Shown: positions 16,654 to 23,160 of the stretch, one piece after another
Numbering within the stretch: the first letter of the stretch is position 1
Layout: every line of letters begins with the position of its first letter
Source of the DNA: Frankiales bacterium
GTDB taxonomy: Bacteria > Actinomycetota > Actinomycetes > Mycobacteriales > SCTD01
Direction: 5' to 3'
Assembly (NCBI GenBank): GCA_025464695.1
Contig: JAODNQ010000149.1
Coordinates: 1-25,461, forward strand
DNA: 25,461 nt
Notes under the pieces: model-generated
Databases searched by the model: none
What the model saw: the letters and a program-made list of their open reading frames with translations, nothing else
What the model was told of the DNA's origin: nothing
Position numbers and translations under genes: made by a program

Positions 16654-18225
16654 CTACTTCGCGGGGATGCCCTTCGGAGAGGTGCTGGCCGCGCCCGCCG
16701 CCACCGTCGGCAGCCCCACCTTGATGGCGCTGAACGTGATCGCGGAGGCCTGCCGGGCGGCGAAGTAGACGCTGCTCCCGCCGGTGAGCTGCAGCTCGTA
16801 GGTGGCGCCGGGGGCGGCGTCGGCGGCGACCGCCTCGAGCGGCACGGTCACGGTGTGGGACGCGCCGTCGAGCACGACCTTGACGGGCGTCACCTGGTTG
16901 CCGAGCACGCGGCCGCTCTTCGGCTCGACGAGCTGCGCGTAGACCCGGCCGTCGGGCAGCGCGGCGGTGCCGGAGTACGTGAGGGTGACCAGGGGCTCGC
17001 CCAGCACGACGGCGCCCTTGGGCGCGGGGACGGTCACGGTGACGGCGTTCGCGGCCTTCGTGGCCAGCACGACGGCGCCGGAGGTGTCGCCCGTGGCGGT
17101 GACCAGCGTGCCGCTCCCGGTGCCGACGAGCGGGGTGCCGTGCGCGACCGGGTAGCTGCGCGCGTAGCGCAGGACGCCCTTGTCGGAGACCCAGCGGAAG
17201 CCCGGGCCGGTGTCGACGGCCGTGTCCTTGCGCAGGTAGCGCTGCAGCCAGGTGAGCGACTGGTGCAGGACGATCGCCGGGTCCGGCCCCTGGTTCGTCA
17301 GGCAGACGCCGTGCGCCACCGACGGGTCGGTCAGGCCGCCGCAGAACCAGGTCATGGCCACCGGGATCCCGGCCTTCTTCGCCAGCGCGTGGTTGCGGAT
17401 CGCCTCGGACAGCGTGAACAGGGTGTCGTCCGTGCCCTGGGTGATCAGGGTCGGGATCGTGATGCGGGAGACCAGCGCCCCCGGTCCGCGCGAGGAGAAG
17501 TAGTCCAGGCCGGCCTGGTCGAACGAGCCGGTGGTCGCACCGGTGAGGATCGCCTGCGTGGTGGCCGGGTCCTGCATGCGGCCGAACGCGGGCGTCGTCC
17601 CTGCCTGCAAGGAGGCGACGGGCGAGGAGCCCTCGGTGCCGATGCCGTAGAGGAGCGAGCCCCACCCGGCCTTGGCGGTGTCGTTCTTGTCGAGACTGGT
17701 GACGAGCGACTGCCAGGCTATCTGCGGCGTGATGACGTCGACCCGCTGATCGATCGCGGCCAGCACGTACTGGATGCCGCCGCCGTAGCTGCCGCCGATC
17801 ATCCCCAGGCGCGGGTCGCCCGCCCTGTCCAGCTGCACCTCGGGCTGCTTCGCCAGCAGGTCGACGAGCGCCTGCGCGTCGCGCCCCTCGTACGCCGGCG
17901 AGTCGGTCTCGACGTTGCCGCCCGAGCCGCCGAAGCCGCGCGGGTCCCAGGTGAGGACGTTGTAGCCGGCCTTCAGCAGCGCGGCGACGGTGGTGTCGTC
18001 GGCCTCCGCGTGAGCGCTCGCGTAGCCGGGGCCGTTCATCACGGTCGGCGCCTTCTTCGACGCGGACGCGCCCGGCGCCGGGAAGAACGCGTACACGACC
18101 TTCGTGCCGTCGAACGAGGTCACCGTGCCGTCACGCTCGGCCTGCGCGGCGGAGGCGGAGGGCGCGGCGACGAGGCCGGCGGAGACGGCGGCAGCGACGA
18201 GCAGGGCGGCGGCGGAGCGCTTCAT
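16654..18225 (-). CDS. Secreted S15/CocE-type alpha/beta-hydrolase
   Basis: 523 aa. Residues 1 to about 27 are a Sec signal peptide (MKRSAAALLVAAAVSAGLVA...ASA). The alpha/beta-hydrolase core shows TWDPRGFGGSGG, the nucleophile elbow GGSYGG (Ser146), an acid in TQGTDDTLF (Asp266 or Asp267) and the histidine in VAHGVC (His305). The C-terminal 170 residues look like the beta-sandwich domain of X-Pro dipeptidyl-peptidase/CocE proteins. Substrates in this family are peptides or esters; which applies here is unknown. It is probably exported to the cell surface or medium. ATG at 18225 is chosen for the signal peptide. It lies between the thi operon and the tenA pair, ending 18 bp before the riboswitch, so transcription may run on into thi genes. 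Confidence 0.88.
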   Translation of the reverse strand: MKRSAAALLVAAAVSAGLVAAPSASAAQAERDGTVTSFDGTKVVYAFFPAPGASASKKAPTVMNGPGYASAHAEADDTTVAALLKAGYNVLTWDPRGFGGSGGNVETDSPAYEGRDAQALVDLLAKQPEVQLDRAGDPRLGMIGGSYGGGIQYVLAAIDQRVDVITPQIAWQSLVTSLDKNDTAKAGWGSLLYGIGTEGSSPVASLQAGTTPAFGRMQDPATTQAILTGATTGSFDQAGLDYFSSRGPGALVSRITIPTLITQGTDDTLFTLSEAIRNHALAKKAGIPVAMTWFCGGLTDPSVAHGVCLTNQGPDPAIVLHQSLTWLQRYLRKDTAVDTGPGFRWVSDKGVLRYARSYPVAHGTPLVGTGSGTLVTATGDTSGAVVLATKAANAVTVTVPAPKGAVVLGEPLVTLTYSGTAALPDGRVYAQLVEPKSGRVLGNQVTPVKVVLDGASHTVTVPLEAVAADAAPGATYELQLTGGSSVYFAARQASAITFSAIKVGLPTVAAGAASTSPKGIPAK

Positions 18226-18243
18226 GCCCCGAGTGTGACCTTT

Positions 18244-18260
18244 CTGCACGATCTGTGCAG
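18244..18260. promoter_or_regulatory. Dyad CTGCAC-N5-GTGCAG in a divergent promoter region
   Basis: A perfect 6-bp inverted repeat with a 5-bp spacer sits between the S15 hydrolase gene (-) and the tenA pair (+), in a 60-bp divergent gap. It resembles an operator half-site pair and could also form a small hairpin. No binding protein can be named. Confidence 0.4.
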
Positions 18261-18273
18261 CCGAACGGCTCAC

Positions 18274-18279
18274 TAGGGT
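18274..18279 (+). promoter_or_regulatory. -10 hexamer TAGGGT of a probable leaderless tenA transcript
   Basis: TAGGGT ends 6 nt before the GTG at 18286 and no ribosome-binding site is present, as expected for a leaderless mRNA. The dyad at 18244-18260 covers the -35 region and could block it. Confidence 0.5.
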
Positions 18280-18285
18280 CGCCGC

Positions 18286-18843
18286 GTGCTCGACCTCCCG
18301 AAGGACCTCTACGACGCGGCCACCCGCGCGCCCTTCCTCGACGCCGTCCGGGACGGCAGCCTCCCGCCGGCCGTCCTCGACGCCTGGCTCGCGCAGGACG
18401 CCCTGTTCGTCGCGGACCTCCTCGCCTTCCAGGCCCGCCTGGTCGCCCGGGCGCCCCGGCCCGCGCAGGCGGTGCTCGCCGGCGGGGTGGTCGCCCTGGT
18501 CGAGGAGCTGGCCTGGTTCGACGACCTCGCCGCCCGCCGCGGCCTGCCCCTCGACGTCGCCCCGGCTCCGGCGACCGCGCGCTACGCGGACCTGCTGCAG
18601 CGCCTCGACGCCGCCCCGTACGCCGACGCCGTCGCCGCGCTGTGGCTGCTGGAGCGGGTCTACCTGGACGCGTGGACCCACGCCGCGCCGGGAGCGGGCC
18701 CGTACCGCGAGCTGGTCGAGCACTGGACCGTGCCCGGGTTCGCGTCGTACGTCGCCGCCCTGGAGGCCCTCGTGCCGGGGGCCGACCCCGCGCTGCTGCA
18801 CGAGGTGCTCGTCCTCGAGGCCGCCTTCTGGCCGGTCCCGTGA
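18286..18843 (+). CDS. TenA-family protein, Glu-type (TenA_E-like)
   Basis: 185 aa, all-helical TenA/THI-4/PQQC family. It keeps the active-site acid in WLAQDALFVADLLAFQ (Asp38) and a C-terminal glutamate in VLVLEAAFW (Glu178). At the position of the usual catalytic cysteine it has Glu123 in ALWLLERVYLDAW. This is the mark of the TenA_E subclass, which in plants and some bacteria acts on formyl-amino- or amino-methylpyrimidine breakdown products of thiamin. It is shorter than typical TenA (about 220 aa). GTG at 18286 appears leaderless. Its stop overlaps the next tenA by 4 bp, so both are made together. The exact reaction is inferred from subclass. Confidence 0.85.
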   Translation: MLDLPKDLYDAATRAPFLDAVRDGSLPPAVLDAWLAQDALFVADLLAFQARLVARAPRPAQAVLAGGVVALVEELAWFDDLAARRGLPLDVAPAPATARYADLLQRLDAAPYADAVAALWLLERVYLDAWTHAAPGAGPYRELVEHWTVPGFASYVAALEALVPGADPALLHEVLVLEAAFWPVP

Positions 18844-19442
18844 GCCTCGCGCGCAGGCTCTGGGACGACAACGCCGACCTCGCGGGCGCCGCCCTGGCGC
18901 ACCCCTTCGTGCGCGGCCTCGGCGACGGCATGCTGCCGCTCGCGGCCTTCCAGGCCTACGTCGCGCAGGACGCGTTCTTCCTCGAGTGCTTCGCCCGGGC
19001 CTACGCCCTGGCCCTCGCCCGCAGTCCCGACCGGGCGACCCTGGAGGCGTTCGCCGACCTCGTCACCGGGGTGCGGGAGGAGCTGCGGCTGCACGGCGCC
19101 TACGCGCAGCGGTGGGGCGTCGACCTCGCCGGCGTGCAGCCCGGGGCGGCGACCACGGCGTACACCGACTTCCTGCTCGCCACCGCCTCGCTGGGCGGCG
19201 TCGGGCTGGTCTGCGCCGCGATGACGCCGTGCATGCGGCTGTACGCGCACCTGGGCCAGGCGCTGCCGCGGCAGGGGCCGTACGAGGAGTGGGTGCGCAC
19301 GTACGCCGACCCCGGGTTCGAGGAGCTGGCGGCGTCGCTGGAGGCGCTGCTGGACCGGCACGCCGACGACGACGCCGCGACCGCGGCCGCCTACCGGCGG
19401 GCGATGCAGCTGGAGCTGGCCTTCTTCGAGGCAGCGGTCTAG
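18840..19442 (+). CDS. tenA: TenA-family aminopyrimidine aminohydrolase / thiaminase II (Cys-type)
   Basis: 200 aa TenA with the canonical active-site set: Asp44 in YVAQDAFFLECFARAYALA, Cys131 in AAMTPCMRLY and Glu192 in MQLELAFFEAA. The family hydrolyses 4-amino-5-aminomethyl-2-methylpyrimidine to HMP, salvaging the pyrimidine of degraded thiamin. HMP could then be used by ThiD in the nearby operon. It is coupled to the preceding Glu-type paralogue by GTGA at 18840. Its TAG stop shares the palindrome CTAG with the convergent murB stop. Pairwise similarity to the first TenA is low apart from motifs, so this is an old paralogue pair and not a recent duplication. Confidence 0.92.
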   Translation: MSLARRLWDDNADLAGAALAHPFVRGLGDGMLPLAAFQAYVAQDAFFLECFARAYALALARSPDRATLEAFADLVTGVREELRLHGAYAQRWGVDLAGVQPGAATTAYTDFLLATASLGGVGLVCAAMTPCMRLYAHLGQALPRQGPYEEWVRTYADPGFEELAASLEALLDRHADDDAATAAAYRRAMQLELAFFEAAV

Positions 19443-20491
19443 AGGGGCCCGCCGAGCATCACGGGCTCCGGGACGAGCTCCACGCCGAACGCCTGCTGCA
19501 CGCCGTCCCGCACCTGCCGGGCGGCCCGGCGCAGGTCCTCCCCCGTGGCGCCGCCGCGGTTGACGAGGGCCAGGGTGTGCTTGGTCGACAGCCCGACCGT
19601 GCCGTCGCCCCAGCCCTTGGCGAACCCGGCGGCCTCGATCAGCCAGGCCGCCGAGACCTTGACCCGGCCGTCCGGCTCGACGTGCTCGGTCAGGCTCAGC
19701 CCCCGCTCGCCCGCCCGCGCCTGCAGGGCCGCGGCCTGCTCCGGCGTGAGCAGCGGGTTGGTGAAGAACGAGCCGGCGCTGCGGCTGTCGGGGTCGGCCG
19801 GGTCGACGACCATCCCCTTGCCGCGACGCAGGGCGAGGACGGTGGCGCGGACGGCGTCGAGCGGCGCGCCCTGCCCGACCTCGACGTCGAGCGCGCGGGC
19901 CAGCTCGGCGTACCGGACGGGGGCCGACAGCTCGCCCACCGTCAGCCGGAACTCGACGGCGAGCAGGATCCGGCGGTCGGAGCCCTTGAAGACGCTCGAC
20001 CGGTAGGAGAAGCCGCAGTCGGCCGCCCCGACCCAGCCGACGTCGCCGGTGTCCCGGTCGAGCACGCGCACCCGCGAGACGGTCTGCGACACGTCCTGCC
20101 CGTAGGCGCCGACGTTCTGCACGGGCGTCCCGCCGACCAGCCCCGGGATGCCCGACAGGCACTCGACGCCGACCAGCCGGTCCGCCACGCACAGGGCGAC
20201 GAAGCCGTCCCAGTCCTCGCCGGCGGAGGCCTCGAGCAGGACGTCGTCGCCGTCGCGCCGGGCGCGCAGCCCGTGCGACAGCACCCGCACCACGGTGCCG
20301 TCGAAGTGCTCGTCGGGCAGCACGAGGTTGCTGCCGCCGCCCAGCACGAGGACGCGGTCGCCGGCGGCGTCGGCCTCGCGCAGCGCCTCGACGACCTCGT
20401 CCTCGGTGTGCGCCGTCACCAGCCGGCGGGCCGTGCCCCCGATGCCCAGCGTCGTGAGCGGGGCGAGGGGGGCGTCGAGGCGGACCAGCAC
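19439..20491 (-). CDS. murB: UDP-N-acetylenolpyruvoylglucosamine reductase MurB
   Basis: 350 aa FAD-dependent enzyme that makes UDP-MurNAc, the second committed step of peptidoglycan synthesis, in the cytoplasm. Visible landmarks are TTLGIGGTARRLV, LVLGGGSNLVL, SGIPGLVGGTPVQNVGAYGQ, CGFSYRSSVFKG, the catalytic-serine motif SAGSFFTNP, WLIEAAGFAKG and a C-terminal glutamate in LVPEPVMLGG, consistent with the type I enzyme. GTG at 20491 is preceded by TAGGCT with a 6-nt gap, suggesting a leaderless transcript of its own, though the upstream regulator gene ends only 20 bp away. The TAG stop overlaps the convergent tenA stop in CTAG. Confidence 0.96.
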   Translation of the reverse strand: MLVRLDAPLAPLTTLGIGGTARRLVTAHTEDEVVEALREADAAGDRVLVLGGGSNLVLPDEHFDGTVVRVLSHGLRARRDGDDVLLEASAGEDWDGFVALCVADRLVGVECLSGIPGLVGGTPVQNVGAYGQDVSQTVSRVRVLDRDTGDVGWVGAADCGFSYRSSVFKGSDRRILLAVEFRLTVGELSAPVRYAELARALDVEVGQGAPLDAVRATVLALRRGKGMVVDPADPDSRSAGSFFTNPLLTPEQAAALQARAGERGLSLTEHVEPDGRVKVSAAWLIEAAGFAKGWGDGTVGLSTKHTLALVNRGGATGEDLRRAARQVRDGVQQAFGVELVPEPVMLGGPL

Positions 20492-20497
20492 GGGGCC

Positions 20498-20503
20498 AGC
20501 CTA
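20498..20503 (-). promoter_or_regulatory. -10 hexamer TAGGCT before murB
   Basis: TAGGCT lies 6 nt upstream of the murB GTG, and there is no ribosome-binding site. A leaderless promoter within the 20-bp gap after the regulator gene is plausible. Confidence 0.4.
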
Positions 20504-20511
20504 GGAGCGGC

Positions 20512-21132
20512 TCAGCACAGCACCCCTCTGCGGAACGCCCACGCGACCGCCGCGGCGCGGTCGTGCACGCCCGTCTTCACGAAGAGCTTCTTGGCGTGCA
20601 CCTTGACCGTGTCCTCCGAGACCCACAAGGTCCGGCCGATCTCGGCGTTGGACCGCCCGGCGGCCATGCCCTCGAGCACCTGCAGCTCCCGGGGCGACAG
20701 CGCAGGTCCGCAGGCGACGGGTTCGGCGCTGGCGACCGCCCGGCGCTGGGCCCTGGTCAGCAGGTCCTCGCCCGCGAGGACGCGGGCGACGGCGCCGCAC
20801 AGGCCCGCGGCGTCGACGTCCTTGGGCAGGAAGCCGACGGCGCCGGCACGCAGGCCGCGGACGCGGTCCTCCTCCCGGGCCTCGCCGGACAGCAGCAGCA
20901 CCCGGGCGTCCGGGTCCTCGCCGCGCAGCCGGACCACGACCTCGACGCCGTCGAGGCCGGGCATCCGGACGTCGAGGAGCACGGCGTCAGGACGCAGCGT
21001 CGGGTAGAGGGCGAGGACCTCCTCCCCCGACCCGGCCTGGTGGACGGTGGTCAGGCCCTCGACGCGGGCGAGCACGCCGGCGAGGGCCTCGCGGACGACG
21101 CGGTGGTCGTCGCAGAGCAGCAGGGTGGACAC
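20512..21132 (-). CDS. LuxR/NarL-family response regulator (orphan)
   Basis: 206 aa. The receiver domain (about 1-120) has the acidic pair in LLCDDHR (Asp8, Asp9), the phospho-acceptor Asp54 in VLLDVRMPG, Ser82 in LLLSGEAREED and Lys104 in FLPKD, so it looks fully phosphorylatable. The C-terminal NarL/LuxR helix-turn-helix (about 145-200) reads LSPRELQVLEGMAAGRSNAEIGRTLWVSEDTVKVHAKKLFVKTG. No histidine kinase is encoded nearby. GTG at 21132 has an AAGGGGA ribosome-binding site with a 6-nt spacer. The 124-bp upstream gap holds a GGCCGATGGG motif shared with the GGDEF-EAL gene and several dyads. Targets are unknown. Confidence 0.92.
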   Translation of the reverse strand: MSTLLLCDDHRVVREALAGVLARVEGLTTVHQAGSGEEVLALYPTLRPDAVLLDVRMPGLDGVEVVVRLRGEDPDARVLLLSGEAREEDRVRGLRAGAVGFLPKDVDAAGLCGAVARVLAGEDLLTRAQRRAVASAEPVACGPALSPRELQVLEGMAAGRSNAEIGRTLWVSEDTVKVHAKKLFVKTGVHDRAAAVAWAFRRGVLC

Positions 21133-21211
21133 AGGAGTCCCCTTCCGTGGGGGTCCGGCGGGAGGCCCGCAGGACGTCGAGCAGACGGACCGTCCGTGGT
21201 CCGCGTCCTCG

Positions 21212-21221
21212 CCCATCGGCC
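21212..21221 (-). promoter_or_regulatory. GGCCGATGGG motif, candidate FliA/WhiG-type -10 of the response regulator gene
   Basis: The same ten bases occur before the GGDEF-EAL gene at a similar distance (about 70-80 bp) from the start codon. A -35-like TCA lies at 21238-21236 inside GGTGATCACC, with a spacing of about 14 nt after TCAC. The -35 match is weaker than at the other sites. Confidence 0.35.
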
Positions 21222-21238
21222 CGTACCCGGGCAGGTGA

Positions 21239-21254
21239 TCACCCGTGCGGGTGA
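21239..21254. terminator. Hairpin TCACCCG-TG-CGGGTGA after rarD
   Basis: A perfect 7-bp inverted repeat with a 2-bp centre begins 2 bp past the rarD stop. It overlaps the 10-bp palindrome GGTGATCACC (21234-21243). It could terminate rarD or be an operator for the regulator gene. There is no U-tract. Confidence 0.45.
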
Positions 21255-21256
21255 GG

Positions 21257-22159
21257 TCAGACCGGCTCGAGCACCGCGCGCGACGTCCGGCGGCCGTGGG
21301 CGACCGCGTCGGTGGTGAACACGACGAGGCCCACCCACACCAGCGCGAAGCCGATCGCCCGGAGCAGCCCCATCGGCTCGCCCTGGACGAGCACGCCGAT
21401 GGCCAGCTGCATGGTCGGGGTGACGTACTGGAGCAGCCCGAGCTGGGACAGCGGCACCCGTCCGGCCGCACCGCCGAACAGCAGCAGCGGCACGGCGGTG
21501 ACGACGCCCGACCCCATCAGCATCAGCAGGTGGGCCGGGCCCTCGGACACGGCCGTGCCCCCGCTGGTCGAGGCGAGCACCAGCAGGTAGAGCGCGGCGA
21601 CCGGTGCGAGCACGGCGGTCTCGACCGCGAGCCCCTCGACGGCGCCTGCCCCTGCGGTCTTCTTGAGCAGCCCGTAGGAGCCGAAGGAGAACGCCAGCAC
21701 CAGGGCCAGCCACGGCGGGCTGCCGTTCTCGACGGTGAGGACGAGGACCGCGACCAGGGCGATGCCGAGCGCCGCCCACTGGGTCGCCCGCAGCCGCTCG
21801 CCGAGGACGACGACCCCGAGCAGCACGGTCACGAGCGGGTTCACGAAGTAGCCCAGCGACGCCTCGACGACCTGCCCGCTGTTGACGCCGTAGATGTAGG
21901 TGCCCCAGTTGACGCAGAGCACGACGGCCGCCGCCGCCAGCCGCAGCAGCTGCCCCCGGTCGGCGACGACGGCCCGCAGGTGCGACCAGCGGCGGGTGAC
22001 CCGGACGACGACGGCCATGACCACGAGCGACCAGACGACCCGGTGGGCCAGGACCTCCAGCGGCGAGGCCGGCTCGAGCAGCGGGAAGTACAGCGGGAAC
22101 ACGCCCCACAGCAGGTACGCCGCCGCGCCGTACAGCTGTCCCCGCCGCAGCTCCGTCAC
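21257..22159 (-). CDS. rarD: RarD/EamA-family transporter
   Basis: 300 aa with ten hydrophobic segments in two EamA repeats. It has the RarD-type start GQLYGAAAYLLWGVFPLYFPLL, NWGTYIYGVNSGQVVEASLGYFVNPL, GSYGLLKKTAG, and the end LGLLQYVTPTMQLAIGVLVQGE. RarD proteins are drug/metabolite-superfamily permeases; the original chloramphenicol-sensitivity link does not establish a substrate. GTG at 22159 has TACGCT 7 nt upstream, suggesting a leaderless transcript. It faces away from the LLM oxidoreductase gene across a 35-bp gap. Confidence 0.92.
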   Translation of the reverse strand: MTELRRGQLYGAAAYLLWGVFPLYFPLLEPASPLEVLAHRVVWSLVVMAVVVRVTRRWSHLRAVVADRGQLLRLAAAAVVLCVNWGTYIYGVNSGQVVEASLGYFVNPLVTVLLGVVVLGERLRATQWAALGIALVAVLVLTVENGSPPWLALVLAFSFGSYGLLKKTAGAGAVEGLAVETAVLAPVAALYLLVLASTSGGTAVSEGPAHLLMLMGSGVVTAVPLLLFGGAAGRVPLSQLGLLQYVTPTMQLAIGVLVQGEPMGLLRAIGFALVWVGLVVFTTDAVAHGRRTSRAVLEPV

Positions 22160-22194
22160 GTGTCCCAGCGTAGGTACCGGGGCACGCGGCAGGC

Positions 22195-23160
22195 ATGGAC
22201 CTCGGCTTCACGCTCATGGGCGAGCAGCGCGCCCCGAGAGACCTCGTCCGCGACGCCGTCCTGGCGGAGCAGGCGGGCTTCGACTTCCTGGTGGCGAGCG
22301 ACCACTTCCACCCGTGGCTCGAGGACCAGGGGCACGCCCCGGGCACCTGGCCGGTGCTCGGCGCCGTCGCCCAGGCCACCGAGCGCATCCCGTTCATGAC
22401 CTACGTGACGTGCCCGATCCTTCGGTACCACCCGGCCGTGATCGCGCAGCAGGCCGCGACCGTGGCGCTGCTGTCCGACGGCCGGTTCAGCCTCGGGGTC
22501 GGCGCCGGCGAGAACCTCAACGAGCACGTGGTGGGCCGCGGCTGGCCCCCGGCCGACGTCCGCCACGCGATGCTCCGCGAGGCCCTGGAGGTCATGAGGG
22601 CGCTGTGGGAGGGCGGCTGGACCAACTACCGCGGGCAGCACGTCACGGTGGAGAGCGCCAAGCTCTACGACCTGCCCGAGACCCCGGTGCGCATCGGGGT
22701 CGCGGCCAGTGGCAAGCAGTCGTGCACCCTCGCCGCCGAGCTGGGCGACTTCCTCATCGGCACCGAGCCGAAGCCGGCGCTGCAGCAGCACTACACGGCG
22801 GCGGGCGGCACGGGCGAGCTGGTCGGGCAGTTCCCGGTGTGCTTCGGCCCGGACGCCGCGGCGGCGAACACCCTGCTGCGGGACCAGTTCCGCTGGGGCG
22901 CCCTCGGGTGGAAGGTCCAGGCCGAGCTGCCGGGGCCCGCCGGCTTCGACGCCGCCTCGCAGTTCGTCCGCGACGAGGACATGGCGTCGGCCGGCGCGTG
23001 GGGCCCCGACGTCGAGCCGTACCTGGCGAAGCTGCAGGCGTTCGCCGACGCCGGCTACACCCGGGTCGCCCTCGTGCAGGTCGGCCCCGAGCAGGAGGCC
23101 TTCTGCGACTGGGCGGCGAGCACGCTGATGCCCGCCGCGAAGGAGCGGTTCGGGTCCTAG
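22195..23160 (+). CDS. LLM-class F420-dependent oxidoreductase (glucose-6-phosphate dehydrogenase-like subfamily)
   Basis: 321 aa TIM-barrel protein of the luciferase-like superfamily. It begins MDLGFTLMGEQRAPRDLVRDAVLAEQAGFDF, then has ASDHFHPW, a bulge-type region TYVTCPILRYHPAVIAQQAATVALLSDGRFSLGVGAGENLNEHVVG, and VRIGVAASG. This pattern fits the F420-dependent subfamily close to Fgd1 (TIGR03557-like), which transfers hydride between F420 and an unknown substrate. F420 use is inferred from the family. ATG at 22195 has only a weak GGCAGG upstream. The TAG stop shares CTAG with the convergent M23 peptidase stop. Confidence 0.9.
   Translation: MDLGFTLMGEQRAPRDLVRDAVLAEQAGFDFLVASDHFHPWLEDQGHAPGTWPVLGAVAQATERIPFMTYVTCPILRYHPAVIAQQAATVALLSDGRFSLGVGAGENLNEHVVGRGWPPADVRHAMLREALEVMRALWEGGWTNYRGQHVTVESAKLYDLPETPVRIGVAASGKQSCTLAAELGDFLIGTEPKPALQQHYTAAGGTGELVGQFPVCFGPDAAAANTLLRDQFRWGALGWKVQAELPGPAGFDAASQFVRDEDMASAGAWGPDVEPYLAKLQAFADAGYTRVALVQVGPEQEAFCDWAASTLMPAAKERFGS

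Noticed and set aside
18226..18801. N-terminal extension of the S15 hydrolase to 715 codons
   Set aside because: It would run antisense through the first tenA gene and bury the signal peptide. ATG 18225 gives a normal signal sequence.
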